NCBI RefSeq assembly: GCF_016863195.1 | Contig: NZ_BOOK01000038.1 | Span: forward strand, 1 to 64,000 | Origin: Paraplanobispora takensis | GTDB taxonomy: Bacteria; Actinomycetota; Actinomycetes; Streptosporangiales; Streptosporangiaceae | Direction of reading: 5' to 3' | Length of the DNA: 64,000 nt | Shown here: positions 24,557 to 34,469 of the stretch, piece by piece | How the letters are laid out: each line of letters starts with the position of its first letter | Position numbering within the stretch: position 1 is the first letter of the stretch | Translations under genes and position numbers: made by a program | The notes under the pieces: generated by a model | Databases searched by the model: none | What the model was told of the DNA's origin: nothing | What the model saw: the letters and a program-made list of their open reading frames with translations, nothing else

Positions 24557-25978
24557 TCACGCGTGGCCGGCCCAGATCCGCGGGAGCCTGTCCCGCCACG
24601 GCACGGCCTCCTCCAGTCGGGCGGCGACCCGCAGCAGCAGGTCCTCGCGTCCGTGACCGGCCACCAGCTGCACCCCGATGGGCAGGCCGCTCCCGCTCCA
24701 TCCCAGCGGCAGGCTGATCGCCGGGTGACCCGAGACGTTGAACACCATCGTGAACGGCCCGTACTCGAAGATCCTCGCCAGCCGTTCCTCCAGCGTGGGG
24801 TGGTCGTCGGCGTCGTATCGGAAGGTGCCGTGCGTCACCGGCGGCCACGCCAGCGTCGGCGTCACGAGCAGGTCGCACCCGGTGAAGAACGCGCTCACCG
24901 AGCGGGTGACCCGGTTCTGGGCGTGGAAGCCGAGGATCAGGCCGAGCGCGCTCGTCTCCTTCGCGTCCTGCAGCAGGTGCCGCGTCGAGATCTCCAGCAG
25001 GTCCGGGTCGGGCTCCCGGGGCGCCAGCAGCACGGTCGAGGCGATCGCGACGCGCTGGGCCTGCATCGCCCGCAGCGTGTCCTGCCAGTCGACGGCGGGG
25101 GCGCCCTCCTCGACGAGGTGGCCCATCTTCTCCAGCACGGTACCGGCGGCGACCGTCGCGGCGGCCACCTCCGGATCCACCGGCACGCCCGACCACGCCG
25201 CGGTGGTCACGGCGACGCGCAGCGTGCCGGGGTCGGCGCCCACCTCCGAGGCGTACGGCCGCGCCGGCGGGGGCGCGGTGTACTTGTCGCCCACGGCCGG
25301 CCCGTGCACGGCGTCGAGCAGGTGGGCGGCGTCCCTGACCGTCCGGGTCAGCGCGAACTCGTAGGCCATCCCGAACATCGGCTCGCCCATGTCCGGCCCG
25401 CTGGTGACGCGGCCCCTGCTCGGCTTGAGGCCGACCAGGCCGCAGCAGGAGGCGGGGATGCGGATCGAGCCCGCGCCGTCGCTCGCGTGGGCCAGCGGTA
25501 CGGCGCCCGCCGCCACCAGGGCGGCCGCACCGCCGCTGGACCCGCCCGCGCTGCGGTCGGGGTCCCAGGGGTTGCGGGTGACGCCGTACCGGTCGGACTC
25601 GGTGACGAAGTCCACCACCATCTCGGGCACGGTGGTCACACCCAGGGTGGCCAGCCCGGCGGCCCTGAATCGCTTCATCAGGTCGGTGTCGTGGTCGGCC
25701 GTCATCGCCCGCAGGGCCCTGCTGCCGACGCTGAACGGCACGCCCTCGGCGACCGGGCCATGATCCTTTATCAGGAACGGCACCCCGGTGAACGGGCCGT
25801 GGCCGGAGTGGGCGAGCGCGGTGCCGAACACCGGCATGGTCAGGCCGTTGAGCCTGGAGTCGGCCCACTCCAGCGCCCGCCTGGCCGCCGTCTCGACCTC
25901 GGCGACGCCGGCCTCTCCGCTGCGGATCAGCTCGCTCAGGCCGAGGCCGTCGTAGCTCGCGTACTCGTACGGTTCCAT
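24557..25978 (-). CDS. Amidase (amidase signature family)
   Basis: 473-residue amidase that would hydrolyse a carboxamide to acid and ammonia with a Ser-cisSer-Lys triad. The catalytic Lys is in PFLIKDHG; the Gly/Ser-rich signature is [30 protein letters not shown], where the cis-Ser and nucleophile Ser lie, followed by [20 protein letters not shown]. Length and motifs fit the family (6-aminohexanoate-cyclic-dimer hydrolase or general amidase); substrate unknown. ATG at 25976-25978 follows GAGGAG; the open frame upstream lacks homology. A weak DosR-like box lies 53 bp upstream. It does not have GatB or GatC beside it. Confidence 0.92.
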   Translation of the reverse strand: MEPYEYASYDGLGLSELIRSGEAGVAEVETAARRALEWADSRLNGLTMPVFGTALAHSGHGPFTGVPFLIKDHGPVAEGVPFSVGSRALRAMTADHDTDLMKRFRAAGLATLGVTTVPEMVVDFVTESDRYGVTRNPWDPDRSAGGSSGGAAALVAAGAVPLAHASDGAGSIRIPASCCGLVGLKPSRGRVTSGPDMGEPMFGMAYEFALTRTVRDAAHLLDAVHGPAVGDKYTAPPPARPYASEVGADPGTLRVAVTTAAWSGVPVDPEVAAATVAAGTVLEKMGHLVEEGAPAVDWQDTLRAMQAQRVAIASTVLLAPREPDPDLLEISTRHLLQDAKETSALGLILGFHAQNRVTRSVSAFFTGCDLLVTPTLAWPPVTHGTFRYDADDHPTLEERLARIFEYGPFTMVFNVSGHPAISLPLGWSGSGLPIGVQLVAGHGREDLLLRVAARLEEAVPWRDRLPRIWAGHA

Positions 25979-26030
25979 GGTGTGCTCCTCGCGTGTGTCG
26001 GAGCACCCAGCGTGGCCGCGCGCGACGGCG

Positions 26031-26044
26031 GGGACATCAGGGCT
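26031..26044. promoter_or_regulatory. Weak DosR-like box before the amidase gene
   Basis: GGGACATCAGGGCT fits only the left half of a DosR box and resembles the box at 13572-13585. It is 53 bp upstream of the amidase start, like the boxes at the USP and nitroreductase genes. An inverted repeat CAGGGC/GCCCTG (26038-26043, 26061-26066) overlaps it and may instead be a weak terminator for the gene at 26093. Confidence 0.25.
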
Positions 26045-26092
26045 GGTACTGAGATCCGGCCCTGAGGCGGCACGCCGCACCCGGACGGTGCC

Positions 26093-27766
26093 TCAGGCGG
26101 CGGCGCTGGACGGGCCGGGCTCGGTGGCGGCCAGCTCGACGCGGTTGCGGCCCGCGCCCTTGGCGACGTACAGGGCCTCGTCGGCCGAGTGCAGCAGCTC
26201 CGCGAGGTTCTGCCCGGGGACCCGCTCGGCCACGCCCGCGCTGAAGGTCACCGACAGGGTGTGCCCTCCGGCGGGGATCCGCCCGGCCGTCACCCACAGG
26301 CGCAGCTCGTTCATCCGGGCCAGGGCCTGCTCTCCCGTGGCGCCGGGGAGGGCGATGACGAACTCCTCGCCGCCGTAGCGGGCCACGATGTCGCCCTGGC
26401 GCACCTTGCCGCCCAGCAGCTTGGCGAAGCGGATGAGCACCTGGTCGCCGGCGCCGTGCCCGTACCGGTCGTTGATCTGCTTGAAGTGGTCGATGTCCAG
26501 CAGCGCCACGCTCAGGGGCGTGTCCTGCGCGACCGCCAGGCTCATCTCCCGGTCCAGGGCCGTCATCAGGAAGCGGCGGTTGTGCAGGCCGGTCAGGGTG
26601 TCGCGCACCGCCTGCTCGGCCAGGTTCGCGCGCAGCGCCTCGATGGTGGCGACCTGCTCGCGCAACTGCTCGTTGGCCTCCTGCAGGCCGCGCTGCTGCT
26701 CGCTGAGCTGGGCGTTGGCCTCCTCCAGCTGGCGGCGCTGGGCGTTGAGCGCGGTCACGTCCCGTCCCACGAGCACCCAGCCCACCCACTCGTTCCGGCT
26801 GTCGTGCAGGGCGCCGAGGCGGGCGCTCAGGTCGACCACGCACCCCTCGGCGTCGACGACGGTGCGGTCGATCTCCAGCCCCTCCTCCGCCTGGCCGGGC
26901 AGGAACGACTCGCCGAGAAGCTCGGTGATGGACAGTCCGGACAGCCGGGCGGGCAGGCCGGGCACGATGCGCCGGAACATCCGGTCGGCCGCCGGGTTGA
27001 GGTCCAGGATGCGGCCAGAGCGGTCGACCGTGGTGACCATGTCGCTGATCACGTCGAAGACGTGGGTGCGCTCCACCGCCACCAGCTCGTGCACCGAGCT
27101 GCGCATCAGGGACCAGTAGATCACGGTCGTGCTGACGCAGAACCCGATCGGGGTGATGTCCACTCCGTCGGCCACCCCCAGCAGGGTGAGGACGTCGGTC
27201 AGGGCGGGCGGCAGTGCGCCCAGCAGGGTCGCGGCGTACACCCGCCGCAGCGGGCGCGGGCCCCGCGACCACGCGTGGGCCATGCGGACCGCGCCGGAGA
27301 CGAGCAGCAGATAGCTGTAGACGGCGTGCACCCAGAACAGGGGGCCGAAGGCCGGGACCTGGATGCCGGCGGAGGCCTGCGCGGCGTGGAACAGGTGGTG
27401 CGTGTCGTCGGTCAGCACCGTGACCAGCAGGAGCACGGGTTCCACGGCCAGCAGCGCGGCCGTACGGCGCGACAGGCGCCAGGCGCGGTCGACCACGGCC
27501 AGCGACAGGCAGAAGAAGCCCGCCACGACGCAGCTGACCGCGGCGAACTTGGCCGCCGCCGCGAGCGGGGCCGTCACCGGGACTCCGGTCAGCACCAGCA
27601 CTGCGTCCGTCGTGGACCACCCGCCGATGCCCGCCGCCAGGAAGGCCAGCGTGCTGACCGCCGGTGTCACATGCCGCCGCCGCCAGCCGAGCGCGGCCAC
27701 CGTGAAGGCCACCACTGCGGACAGCACGAAGATCAACGCCAGAAGGGAATCCCCCGCCACGATCAT
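26093..27766 (-). CDS. Membrane diguanylate cyclase (7TM-PAS-GGDEF)
   Basis: 557-residue protein that makes cyclic di-GMP. Residues about 5-225 form a seven-helix histidine-kinase-N-type membrane sensor, then a PAS domain (about 230-345, FDVISDMVTTVDRSGRIL), a coiled coil rich in Gln/Glu (about 345-390) and a GGDEF domain (about 390-550). The active site is intact as GGEEF (465-469), and the product-inhibition site RxxD is present at R456-D459, five residues before it. No EAL domain is present, so it is a synthase only. A palindrome at 27822-27847 may control it. In actinomycetes c-di-GMP controls development (BldD), which is a possible output. Confidence 0.95.
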   Translation of the reverse strand: MIVAGDSLLALIFVLSAVVAFTVAALGWRRRHVTPAVSTLAFLAAGIGGWSTTDAVLVLTGVPVTAPLAAAAKFAAVSCVVAGFFCLSLAVVDRAWRLSRRTAALLAVEPVLLLVTVLTDDTHHLFHAAQASAGIQVPAFGPLFWVHAVYSYLLLVSGAVRMAHAWSRGPRPLRRVYAATLLGALPPALTDVLTLLGVADGVDITPIGFCVSTTVIYWSLMRSSVHELVAVERTHVFDVISDMVTTVDRSGRILDLNPAADRMFRRIVPGLPARLSGLSITELLGESFLPGQAEEGLEIDRTVVDAEGCVVDLSARLGALHDSRNEWVGWVLVGRDVTALNAQRRQLEEANAQLSEQQRGLQEANEQLREQVATIEALRANLAEQAVRDTLTGLHNRRFLMTALDREMSLAVAQDTPLSVALLDIDHFKQINDRYGHGAGDQVLIRFAKLLGGKVRQGDIVARYGGEEFVIALPGATGEQALARMNELRLWVTAGRIPAGGHTLSVTFSAGVAERVPGQNLAELLHSADEALYVAKGAGRNRVELAATEPGPSSAAA

Positions 27767-27821
27767 CTCCTCTCACTGCCGCGGTGGACCGGTACGAGCG
27801 CATCATCGGCACGACCACAGC

Positions 27822-27847
27822 GTGACTTGAGGATTCCTGAGAGTCAC
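27822..27847. promoter_or_regulatory. Nested inverted repeat upstream of the diguanylate cyclase gene
   Basis: Arms GTGACT (27822-27827) and AGTCAC (27842-27847) surround a central AGGATTCCT (27830-27838), itself symmetric. The element is 56 bp upstream of the start codon. It looks like an operator; the binding protein is unknown. Confidence 0.4.
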
Positions 27848-28018
27848 ATCGGGAACCGGCGTCCGAGCGCGGGATCGCCGGGCCCGCACCCCGGCGGGGA
27901 CGGCCGGCGGAGCCCCGGGCGCCGGCCGGAGCCGGGTCCCGCCGGTGCGGAGTCGGGTGGAGCCAGGCCGCGGCGGAGCGGGATCAGACGCCGGTGCGGG
28001 GTCCGGGGGTGAGAGGCC

Positions 28019-28501
28019 TCACACCAGTTGGAGCCGGGCGTGGGCGGCCCGGGCCAGCTGGGGGGCGGCGTCGGCGGTCACCGTCAGGACGGCGGTATCC
28101 GGCGTGCGCTCGCGGACGTCCTCGGCGCGGATCGCCAGCACCGCCGGCGGGCTGCCCAGGTCGCCGTAACAGGCGGTGACCGCGGCGGTGATCGCCGCGC
28201 GGGCGTCGGCGATCACCGTCTTGACCGAGGCGTCCGGGCCGTCGACGGAGGCGGACAGGAATCCCAGCGTCGCGGCGAAGCGCAACTGCTCGGCGGGCGG
28301 CGGGGCCGCGCCGGTCCCGGCCGGCGGCACCGGCCGGTCGAGCCAGAACGTCCGCCCGTGCAGATATCCCGGGTAGGGCTCACCGGAATCCGGATCGAGG
28401 ACGACGACCGCGTCGGCCAGCAGTTGCCCGAACGCGGCCAGATCGGTCTCCGGCGGCAGGTCGGTGGTGACCAGCACAGGGATGATCAATGGATGGATCA
28501 T
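28019..28501 (-). CDS. Hypothetical protein
   Basis: 160-residue protein not recognised. It starts MIHPLIIPVLVTTDLPPETD and has a mostly hydrophilic, mixed alpha/beta look with a Pro/Gly-rich loop around residues 60-72 (PVPPAGTGAAPPPA). No signal peptide, membrane segment or Cys motif. A very good GAGGAGG site 6 bp before the ATG and normal codon use support it as real. It lies between the diguanylate cyclase and SDR genes on the same strand, with 125 bp to the SDR gene. Function unknown. Confidence 0.6.
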   Translation of the reverse strand: MIHPLIIPVLVTTDLPPETDLAAFGQLLADAVVVLDPDSGEPYPGYLHGRTFWLDRPVPPAGTGAAPPPAEQLRFAATLGFLSASVDGPDASVKTVIADARAAITAAVTACYGDLGSPPAVLAIRAEDVRERTPDTAVLTVTADAAPQLARAAHARLQLV

Positions 28502-28626
28502 GGCGGCCTCCTCGTCAGAGCGCTGATGCTACCGACGGTCACCGACATTATCCGGGCCCGCCGCCCCCGCGTCCGCGTAGTTCCCATTCCTGCCCGTCAT
28601 CGCGAGCCCCCGCCGGCCCCACCCGG

Positions 28627-29496
28627 TCACCCCGGCAGCGTCTCGCCTCCGATCGGAGCGAGGATCTCGCCGGTGTAGTACGACGACAGCCGCCCGGCGG
28701 CGAAGAAGACGTACGAGGGCGCGATCTCGTCCGGGTCGGCGGCGCGTTTCATCGGCGCCTGCTCGCCGAACTTCTCGACCTTCTCCTCGGGGAAGGTCGA
28801 GGGGATCAGCGGCGTCCAGACCGGGCCCGGCGCCACGGCGTTGACCCTGATGCCCCGCTTGAGGAGGTTCTGCGCCATCGAGTAGGTGAAGGCGTTGATC
28901 GCGCCCTTGGTCGCGGCGTAGTCGATGAGCGTCTTGTTGCCGCGCAGCCCGTTGACGGACGAGGTGTTGATGATCACGCCGCCCTCGCGCATGTGCTGCA
29001 GCGCGGCCTTGGTGACCCGGTAGTAGCTGTGGATGTTGACCGCGAACGTGTGCTCCCACTGCTCGTCGCTCAGTTCCTCCAGCGACTCCACGGGGGCCTG
29101 GTAGGCCACGTTGTTCACCAGGATGTCCAGGCCGCCGAGCTCGGATACCGCCTGCTCGACGACCGAGCCGCAGTGGTCGCGGTCGGCCAGGTCGCCCGGG
29201 AGCAGCGCGCAGCGCCGTCCGGCCGCCTCCACCAGCTTCCTGGTGTGGTTGGCGTCCTCGTGCTCGTTGAGATAGGCGATCGCGATGTCGGCGCCCTCCT
29301 TGGCGAAGGCGATCGCGACGGCGCGGCCGATGCCCGAGTCGCCCCCGGTGATCAGGGCGCGCTTGCCGGCCAGCAGCTCCCTGCCGACGTAGTCGCGCAT
29401 CTCGTCACGGGGCTCGGGCTCCATGTCCCCGCTGTGCCCGGGGTAGGGCTGGCTCTGCGGCGGCGGTGTGGTGTTCGGTTCCTCTGGCATGACCAT
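28627..29496 (-). CDS. SDR family oxidoreductase
   Basis: 289-residue short-chain dehydrogenase/reductase of the YghA/glucose-dehydrogenase-like subgroup that carries an N-terminal extension rich in Pro/Gln (about 45 residues, [18 protein letters not shown]). The NAD(P) site is [14 protein letters not shown], followed by LVNNVAYQ. Catalytic residues are the Ser in [10 protein letters not shown], and Tyr/Lys in YAATKGA. Proteins of this type are often in general-stress regulons in actinomycetes and bacilli; the substrate is unknown. Two ATGs (29496 and 29490) compete and neither has a strong ribosome site. Confidence 0.92.
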   Translation of the reverse strand: MVMPEEPNTTPPPQSQPYPGHSGDMEPEPRDEMRDYVGRELLAGKRALITGGDSGIGRAVAIAFAKEGADIAIAYLNEHEDANHTRKLVEAAGRRCALLPGDLADRDHCGSVVEQAVSELGGLDILVNNVAYQAPVESLEELSDEQWEHTFAVNIHSYYRVTKAALQHMREGGVIINTSSVNGLRGNKTLIDYAATKGAINAFTYSMAQNLLKRGIRVNAVAPGPVWTPLIPSTFPEEKVEKFGEQAPMKRAADPDEIAPSYVFFAAGRLSSYYTGEILAPIGGETLPG

Positions 29497-29656
29497 CGCG
29501 TGCCCGTCGTCGTGCCCGCCTAACGCCCGTGGACGGCCAGGGTTTCCCCGGCGCCGGCGGGCTGCCCCGCGGCCGGACTTCTGCCAGGATGCCTGTCTGC
29601 CGCCCCTCGGACGGCACCGCGCGATCTCGATCTCCGACGCGTACGGGAGCGCTGTG

Positions 29657-30331
29657 ATGAACGGTCATCGGATCCTCGTCGTCGACGACGATGCCTCGAT
29701 CCTGCGCTCCCTGCGGCGCGGCCTGCTGCTGGAGGGCTTCGGGGTGGAGACGGCCGGCTCCGGTGAGCGGGCGCTGGAGCTGGCCGGCGGCGCCGCGCCG
29801 GACGCGATCGTCCTCGACGTCTCGATGCCGGGGCTGTCGGGGATCGAGGTGTGCACGCGGCTGCGGGCGGGCGGGGCGGAGGTGCCGGTCCTGATGTTGT
29901 CGGCCATGGACGAGGTCGCGGACCGGGTGGCCGGGCTGGCCGCGGGCGCCGACGACTACGTCGTCAAGCCGTTCGACCTGCACGAGCTGGTCCTGCGGCT
30001 GCGCGCGCTGCTGCGCCGGGCCGGGCGCCCGGCCGGCGGGGCGGTCAGGGCGGGGCCGCTGACGGTCGATCCGGCCACCCGCCGCGTCACGTTGAACGGC
30101 CGGGAGATCGAGCTGACCCGCAGGGAGTTCGACCTGCTGGAGGTGCTGGCGCGCAACGCCGGCATCGTGCTGTCCCGGCCGGTGCTGCTGGAGCGGGTCT
30201 GGGGTTACGACTTCGAGGTGACCGGCAACGCCGTCGACACCTTCGTCGGCTATCTGCGGCGCAAGCTGGAGGCGGGCGGTGAGCCCCGCATGGTGCACAC
30301 GGTGCGGGGAGTGGGATTCGTCCTGCGATGA
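29657..30331 (+). CDS. OmpR-family response regulator
   Basis: 224-residue response regulator. The receiver domain (1-115) has the acidic pair DDD near residue 10, the phospho-acceptor Asp in VLDVSMPG and Lys in DDYVVKPFD. The winged-helix output domain (about 130-224) includes [20 protein letters not shown] and [12 protein letters not shown]. It is closest in style to MprA/PrrA-type actinobacterial regulators. GGGAG lies 7 bp before ATG 29657; the frame is open upstream without homology. Its stop overlaps the kinase ATG (ATGA), so the two form a coupled two-component pair. Confidence 0.95.
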   Translation: MNGHRILVVDDDASILRSLRRGLLLEGFGVETAGSGERALELAGGAAPDAIVLDVSMPGLSGIEVCTRLRAGGAEVPVLMLSAMDEVADRVAGLAAGADDYVVKPFDLHELVLRLRALLRRAGRPAGGAVRAGPLTVDPATRRVTLNGREIELTRREFDLLEVLARNAGIVLSRPVLLERVWGYDFEVTGNAVDTFVGYLRRKLEAGGEPRMVHTVRGVGFVLR

Positions 30332-31761
30332 GGCCCTCGATGAGACTTCCGATGAGGCTGTCCACCCGGTTCGCGATCTGCCTGGCCGCGCTCGTCACGG
30401 CGCTGATGCTGCCGACCGGGGCGATCGTGCTGGGCGTGGTCTCCCACGACCTGCGCGCCGAGCGGGACCGGCAGCTGGTGCTGCGCTCGCGCGCGCTGGA
30501 GCCGATGGCGGCCTCCTACTCCTGGCGGGTCCGGCTGACGCCCGCCCTGCCGCCGGACTTCATGGAACAGCGGCTGACCGGGGCGGCCCTGGAGTCCGGC
30601 GGCCCCGGCGGGGTGCACCTGGAGGTGCCCGGCGCCGCCCCGCTCGTCGTCGGAGACGTGCCGGCCGTGATGCCCGCGGCCGGCCAGGACGGGCCCGCCA
30701 CCTTCACCCGGGACGGCAGGCGGTGGCGGTTCGTGGCCACCGGCCTGGGACGGCGGGGGAACCTGGCCCGCCTGCGGGTGTTCGAATCCGAGGAGCATCT
30801 CGACCGGCAGATCGATCTGCTCGGCGAGCGGCTGGTGCTGATCACCCTGGCCGCGGCGGGGGCGGGCGCCGCGGCCGGGCTGCTCCTCGGCCGGTTCGCG
30901 GTGCGGCCGCTGACCGCGCTGCGCGCGCAGGCGCGCAGGATCGACCTCCCCTCCCCCGGTGCGGCCCGGCTGGCGACCGCCTCGGGAGTCACCGAGATCG
31001 ACGAGCTCGCCGGCCGCATCAACGACCTGCTGGACCGGCGGGACGCCGCGGTGCGGCGCACCGGCGAGGCGCTGGAGACCGCCCGTTCCTTCACCGCCTC
31101 CGTGGCGCACGAGCTGCGGACCCCGCTGACCGGCATGGGGATCGACCTCACCCTGCTCGCCCGCCCGGACCTGGATCCGGCCGAGCGCGCCGAGATCGTC
31201 ACGGACCTGGGCGCCGGGCACGCCCGGACGCAGCGGCTGATCACCATGCTGCGCCGGTTGGCCGACGGCGAGCTCGCCGACCCCGCGGCCTTCGCCGAGG
31301 CCGACCTGACCGAGATCGTCGCCGTCGCGGTCGAGGAGGCGCGGCGCCGTCACCCGCGCGCCGAGATCACCTTCACTCCGGCGGACGGCCTGCGGGTGCG
31401 GGTGCGGGGATGGGCCGAAGGGCTGAGGATGATCGCCGACAATCTCCTCGACAACGCCGCGGTCCACGGCGCCGGCGACGACGGCCGCGCCACCGTGGAG
31501 GTGACGCTGTCCGCCGATGAGGAGAGCGCCGTGCTCGCCGTCCGGGACGCCGGGGCGGGCATCCCCGAGGCCGAGCGCGAGCCGGTGTTCACCCGCTTCC
31601 ACCGCCGGCCCGGCAGCCCCGGCTCCGGTCTCGGGCTCACCCTCGTACGCCAGCAGGCGCTGCTGCACGGCGGCGCGGTCGCGGTGACCGACCCGGGGCG
31701 GGGTCCCGGGACGCGCGTGGAGGTACGGCTGCCGGCGGCCGGCCGTACCGCCGGAGCCTGA
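30328..31761 (+). CDS. Membrane sensor histidine kinase
   Basis: 477-residue partner kinase of the preceding regulator. A first membrane helix (about residues 14-38), an extracytoplasmic domain (about 40-165), a second helix (about 172-195, [20 protein letters not shown]), a HAMP region ([16 protein letters not shown]), HisKA with phospho-acceptor H261 ([11 protein letters not shown]) and HATPase_c with N-box [11 protein letters not shown]1 DAGAGIPE and G2 GSGLGLTLV. Several start Met residues are clustered ([11 protein letters not shown]). The signal sensed is unknown. It overlaps the regulator by 4 bp. Confidence 0.95.
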   Translation: MRPSMRLPMRLSTRFAICLAALVTALMLPTGAIVLGVVSHDLRAERDRQLVLRSRALEPMAASYSWRVRLTPALPPDFMEQRLTGAALESGGPGGVHLEVPGAAPLVVGDVPAVMPAAGQDGPATFTRDGRRWRFVATGLGRRGNLARLRVFESEEHLDRQIDLLGERLVLITLAAAGAGAAAGLLLGRFAVRPLTALRAQARRIDLPSPGAARLATASGVTEIDELAGRINDLLDRRDAAVRRTGEALETARSFTASVAHELRTPLTGMGIDLTLLARPDLDPAERAEIVTDLGAGHARTQRLITMLRRLADGELADPAAFAEADLTEIVAVAVEEARRRHPRAEITFTPADGLRVRVRGWAEGLRMIADNLLDNAAVHGAGDDGRATVEVTLSADEESAVLAVRDAGAGIPEAEREPVFTRFHRRPGSPGSGLGLTLVRQQALLHGGAVAVTDPGRGPGTRVEVRLPAAGRTAGA

Positions 31762-31854
31762 GGCGGGAGAAGAGCGGGCTGCCAGAGATCTGCCAGGAAA
31801 GCGCGGCACGATTCCCGCCGTGCCCGCTCACCCGCCCGATCCGCCGGAGGGAAC

Positions 31855-33021
31855 ATGCCAAAGACCGTCATCGACCGCTGCCTGCGAACCGGCCTCGCCG
31901 TGGCCCTCGCCGCCCTGGCGGCGACGGCCGGAGCGGTCCCCGCGCGGGGGCTCCCCCGTACGGCGCCGCCGTCCCCCGCCTCCGGCGCGCCGCCGTCTCC
32001 CGCCTCCGCCTCCCCGGCCCGCGGCGAGCCGGGGCCGCCCGACGCCGTGAAGGCCTCGGCGTACCCCGTCAAGCTGCGGAGCGCCCCGCGCAGGCTCTCG
32101 GTGGGATACACCTACCGGGGACGGGAGCACACCCTTGAGGACTTCCTGTCACGCACGAAGACCAACGGCTTCGTCGTCCTGGACGGGCAGAGGATCGTCT
32201 ACGAACGCTACGCCGGGGCGGACCGGGACACGCTCTTCCAGTCCTGGTCGGTGGCGAAGTCCTTCACCTCGGCCGCGGTCGGCATCGCCCTGCACGAGGG
32301 CCGCATCCGCTCGATCGACGACCCGGTGACCCGTTACCTGCCCCGGCTGCGCGGCTCGGGCTACGACGGCGTGTCCGTCCGCGACCTGCTGCGGATGTCG
32401 TCGGGGATCGCCTGGGACGAGCGCTCCGACGTGCCGCGGCTGCAGGCGGCCGTCAACCGGGGCGTGCCGGTCATGACGGCGGCGGCGCGGCAGGTGCGGG
32501 GCTGGGAGCCCGGCAGCAGGTTCGAGTACACCAGCGTGAACTCCACCGTGCTGGCCGGGGTCGTCTCCGCGGCCACGGGCATGCCGTACCACCGGTACGT
32601 GGAGAGGAAGATCTGGAAGCCCGCCGGCATGGCGTCCACGGCGTACATCGGCGCCGACTCCGGCGGCGACGGCCTGGGGTACTGCTGCTACTACGCCACG
32701 GACCGTGATCTCGCCCGTTTCGGTCTGCTCTATCTCCGTGGTGGGAAGGCCCACGGCCGGCAGGTGGTGCCGCGCTCCTGGGTCAGTCGGTCGACCAGGC
32801 CCTCGGCCGCCTTCAACCCCCGCTACGGCCTGCACTGGTGGCTCGGCGACGGCCGCGAGGGCGACTTCATGGCCGCGGGACTGGGCGGGCAGTACATCTA
32901 CGTCTCTCCCCGGCACGGAGTGGTCATCGTCAAATCGGTCCGTTCCATTTCGGTCCCCGCCAGGCAGGAGACGCTGGTCGCGTTCCGCGCCGTGGCCGAG
33001 GAGGTCGCCGGGACCCGCTGA
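31855..33021 (+). CDS. Secreted serine hydrolase (class C beta-lactamase fold)
   Basis: 388-residue exported hydrolase of the beta-lactamase/transpeptidase-like family, close to 6-aminohexanoate-dimer hydrolases (NylB type). A signal peptide (1-32) is followed by a Pro/Ser/Ala-rich linker (to about residue 65). The catalytic S132-x-x-K135 is in SWSVAKSF; the Tyr motif is FEYTSVNS; the usual KTG is replaced by GLGGQ in the C-terminal part (AAGLGGQYIYVSP), as in NylB-like enzymes. GGAGGG precedes the ATG. Substrate may be an ester, amide or D-peptide. It follows the two-component genes by 93 bp and may be part of their response. Confidence 0.9.
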   Translation: MPKTVIDRCLRTGLAVALAALAATAGAVPARGLPRTAPPSPASGAPPSPASASPARGEPGPPDAVKASAYPVKLRSAPRRLSVGYTYRGREHTLEDFLSRTKTNGFVVLDGQRIVYERYAGADRDTLFQSWSVAKSFTSAAVGIALHEGRIRSIDDPVTRYLPRLRGSGYDGVSVRDLLRMSSGIAWDERSDVPRLQAAVNRGVPVMTAAARQVRGWEPGSRFEYTSVNSTVLAGVVSAATGMPYHRYVERKIWKPAGMASTAYIGADSGGDGLGYCCYYATDRDLARFGLLYLRGGKAHGRQVVPRSWVSRSTRPSAAFNPRYGLHWWLGDGREGDFMAAGLGGQYIYVSPRHGVVIVKSVRSISVPARQETLVAFRAVAEEVAGTR

Positions 33022-33199
33022 GCCGGGTGGCGCGACGGCGGCCGCGGGGGGAAGGCGGGCGGGAGGTGGTCGTGGGGATCGCCGGACGGTACTACCGCCA
33101 GGTGAACACTGTGTTACGGCGCGCGTTCACCCCTACCGCCGATCCCGCGCGCGCGGGAAGCTGGCCTCATCCCACACCTCTCGGGGAGGAACATCGACC

Positions 33200-33475
33200 A
33201 TGCTCAGGCGTACGCCGCTGTTCGGCAGCAAGACCCGTGTCACCTTCACCCTGCCCGTCGACCGGCCGGGCGGCACCGTCAGCGTCGTCGGCGACTTCAA
33301 CGGCTGGCAGCCCGGCCTGCACGAGCTGCGCCACCGCCGCAACGGGGTCCGCACCGTCTCCGTCATCCTGCCCCCGGGCGTCCACCGCTTCCGCTATCTG
33401 GCCACCGGCGGAGTGTGGTTCGACGACGAGACCGCCGACGGCGTCGACCAGCACAGCAGCATCATGCACCTGTAG
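33200..33475 (+). CDS. Single isoamylase early-set (CBM48-like) domain protein
   Basis: 91-residue protein consisting only of the immunoglobulin-like E-set/CBM48 domain found at the N-terminus of glycogen branching and debranching enzymes and in AMPK beta: RVTFTLPVDRPGGTVSVVGD, FNGWQPGLHELRHRRNG and HRFRYLATGGVWFDDE. It probably binds a glucan or acts as a regulatory subunit. GGGGAGGA lies 9 bp before the ATG. Its last 14 bases overlap the 3' end of the opposing methyltransferase gene. Such stand-alone proteins are common in actinomycetes and of unknown role. Confidence 0.9.
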   Translation: MLRRTPLFGSKTRVTFTLPVDRPGGTVSVVGDFNGWQPGLHELRHRRNGVRTVSVILPPGVHRFRYLATGGVWFDDETADGVDQHSSIMHL

Positions 33476-34298
33476 CACCGCCCGCCCCCGGCGGGGCGGG
33501 TCTGGTCGCGACGACGACGGTGGCCTCCATCTCGGCGGATCCGATCACCTCGGGCAGGAGCCCGGCACCGGTGACGATCCCGACGGCCGCCGGAGCCTGG
33601 CGCTCGCTCGTCTCGAACAGCAGCCGGCCGCCCGGCGCCAGCCACGACGGCGCCGCGGCGGCCACCCTGCGCAGGACGTCGAGCCCGTCCGCGCCGCCGT
33701 CGAGCGCCACCCTGGCCTCGTGCAGGCGCGCCTCGGCGGGCAGCAGGTCGATCTCCCCGGTGGGCACGTAGGGCACGTTGGCCAGCAGGAAGCCGACGCG
33801 GCCCCGCAGCGCGCCGGGCAGCGGGTCGTAGAGATCGCCGTGATAGACCCGGCCGCCCACGGCGGCGACGTTGCGGCGGGCGCAGCGCACCGCGGCGGCG
33901 TCGATGTCGGCCGCGTGCAGCTCGGCCTCCCCCAGGGCGGTGGCCAGCGCGGCGCCCAGCGCGCCCGAGCCGCAGCACAGGTCGACGATGACGGGCCGGG
34001 ACGGGCCGGTGGACCGGCGGGCGAGTTCGGCGGCCCGCCGGATGAGGAACTCGGTGCGGCGGCGGGGCACGAACACCCCGGGCTCCACGCGCACCCGCAG
34101 GCCGCAGAACCGGGCCCAGCCGACGACGTGTTCGAGCGGCAGGCCGGCGACCCGCCGTTCCACCATCGCGGCGAGGTCGGACGACGTGCGCGCCGTGGAG
34201 ATGAGCAGCCGCGCCTCGTCCTCGGCGAAGACGCACCCGGCGTCCCTGAGCCTGGCGACGACCGCGGAGTGCGACGGTGAAGGACGGTGAACCGACAT
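33462..34298 (-). CDS. Putative protein N5-glutamine methyltransferase (PrmC/HemK-like)
   Basis: 278-residue SAM-dependent methyltransferase. The N-terminal helical domain (about 1-85) is followed by a Rossmann domain with the SAM motif VDLCCGSGALGAALA. The usual catalytic NPPY is here NVPY (LLANVPYVPTG), which is typical of the actinobacterial paralogue rather than the PrmC that modifies release factors; the target is therefore uncertain. ATG at 34296-34298 is chosen because AGGG precedes it and the open frame upstream lacks homology. The gene lies between clpX upstream on the same strand and the convergent CBM48 gene. Confidence 0.85.
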   Translation of the reverse strand: MSVHRPSPSHSAVVARLRDAGCVFAEDEARLLISTARTSSDLAAMVERRVAGLPLEHVVGWARFCGLRVRVEPGVFVPRRRTEFLIRRAAELARRSTGPSRPVIVDLCCGSGALGAALATALGEAELHAADIDAAAVRCARRNVAAVGGRVYHGDLYDPLPGALRGRVGFLLANVPYVPTGEIDLLPAEARLHEARVALDGGADGLDVLRRVAAAAPSWLAPGGRLLFETSERQAPAAVGIVTGAGLLPEVIGSAEMEATVVVATRPAPPGAGGATGA

Positions 34299-34469
34299 GG
34301 GGAACCCTTCGGAAGGGCCGAGGGCGCTCCCCACGCCACCCGCGCCGGGCCTACCGGCGGCTGTGAGGTGAGGGCACCCGAGCTGATCCAGCGGTGATGG
34401 GGCTCACCTCCTCGCGGTCGTTCGCTTCCGGGACGGCCACCCTACTACAGGCGGTGATCCTCGACCGGC

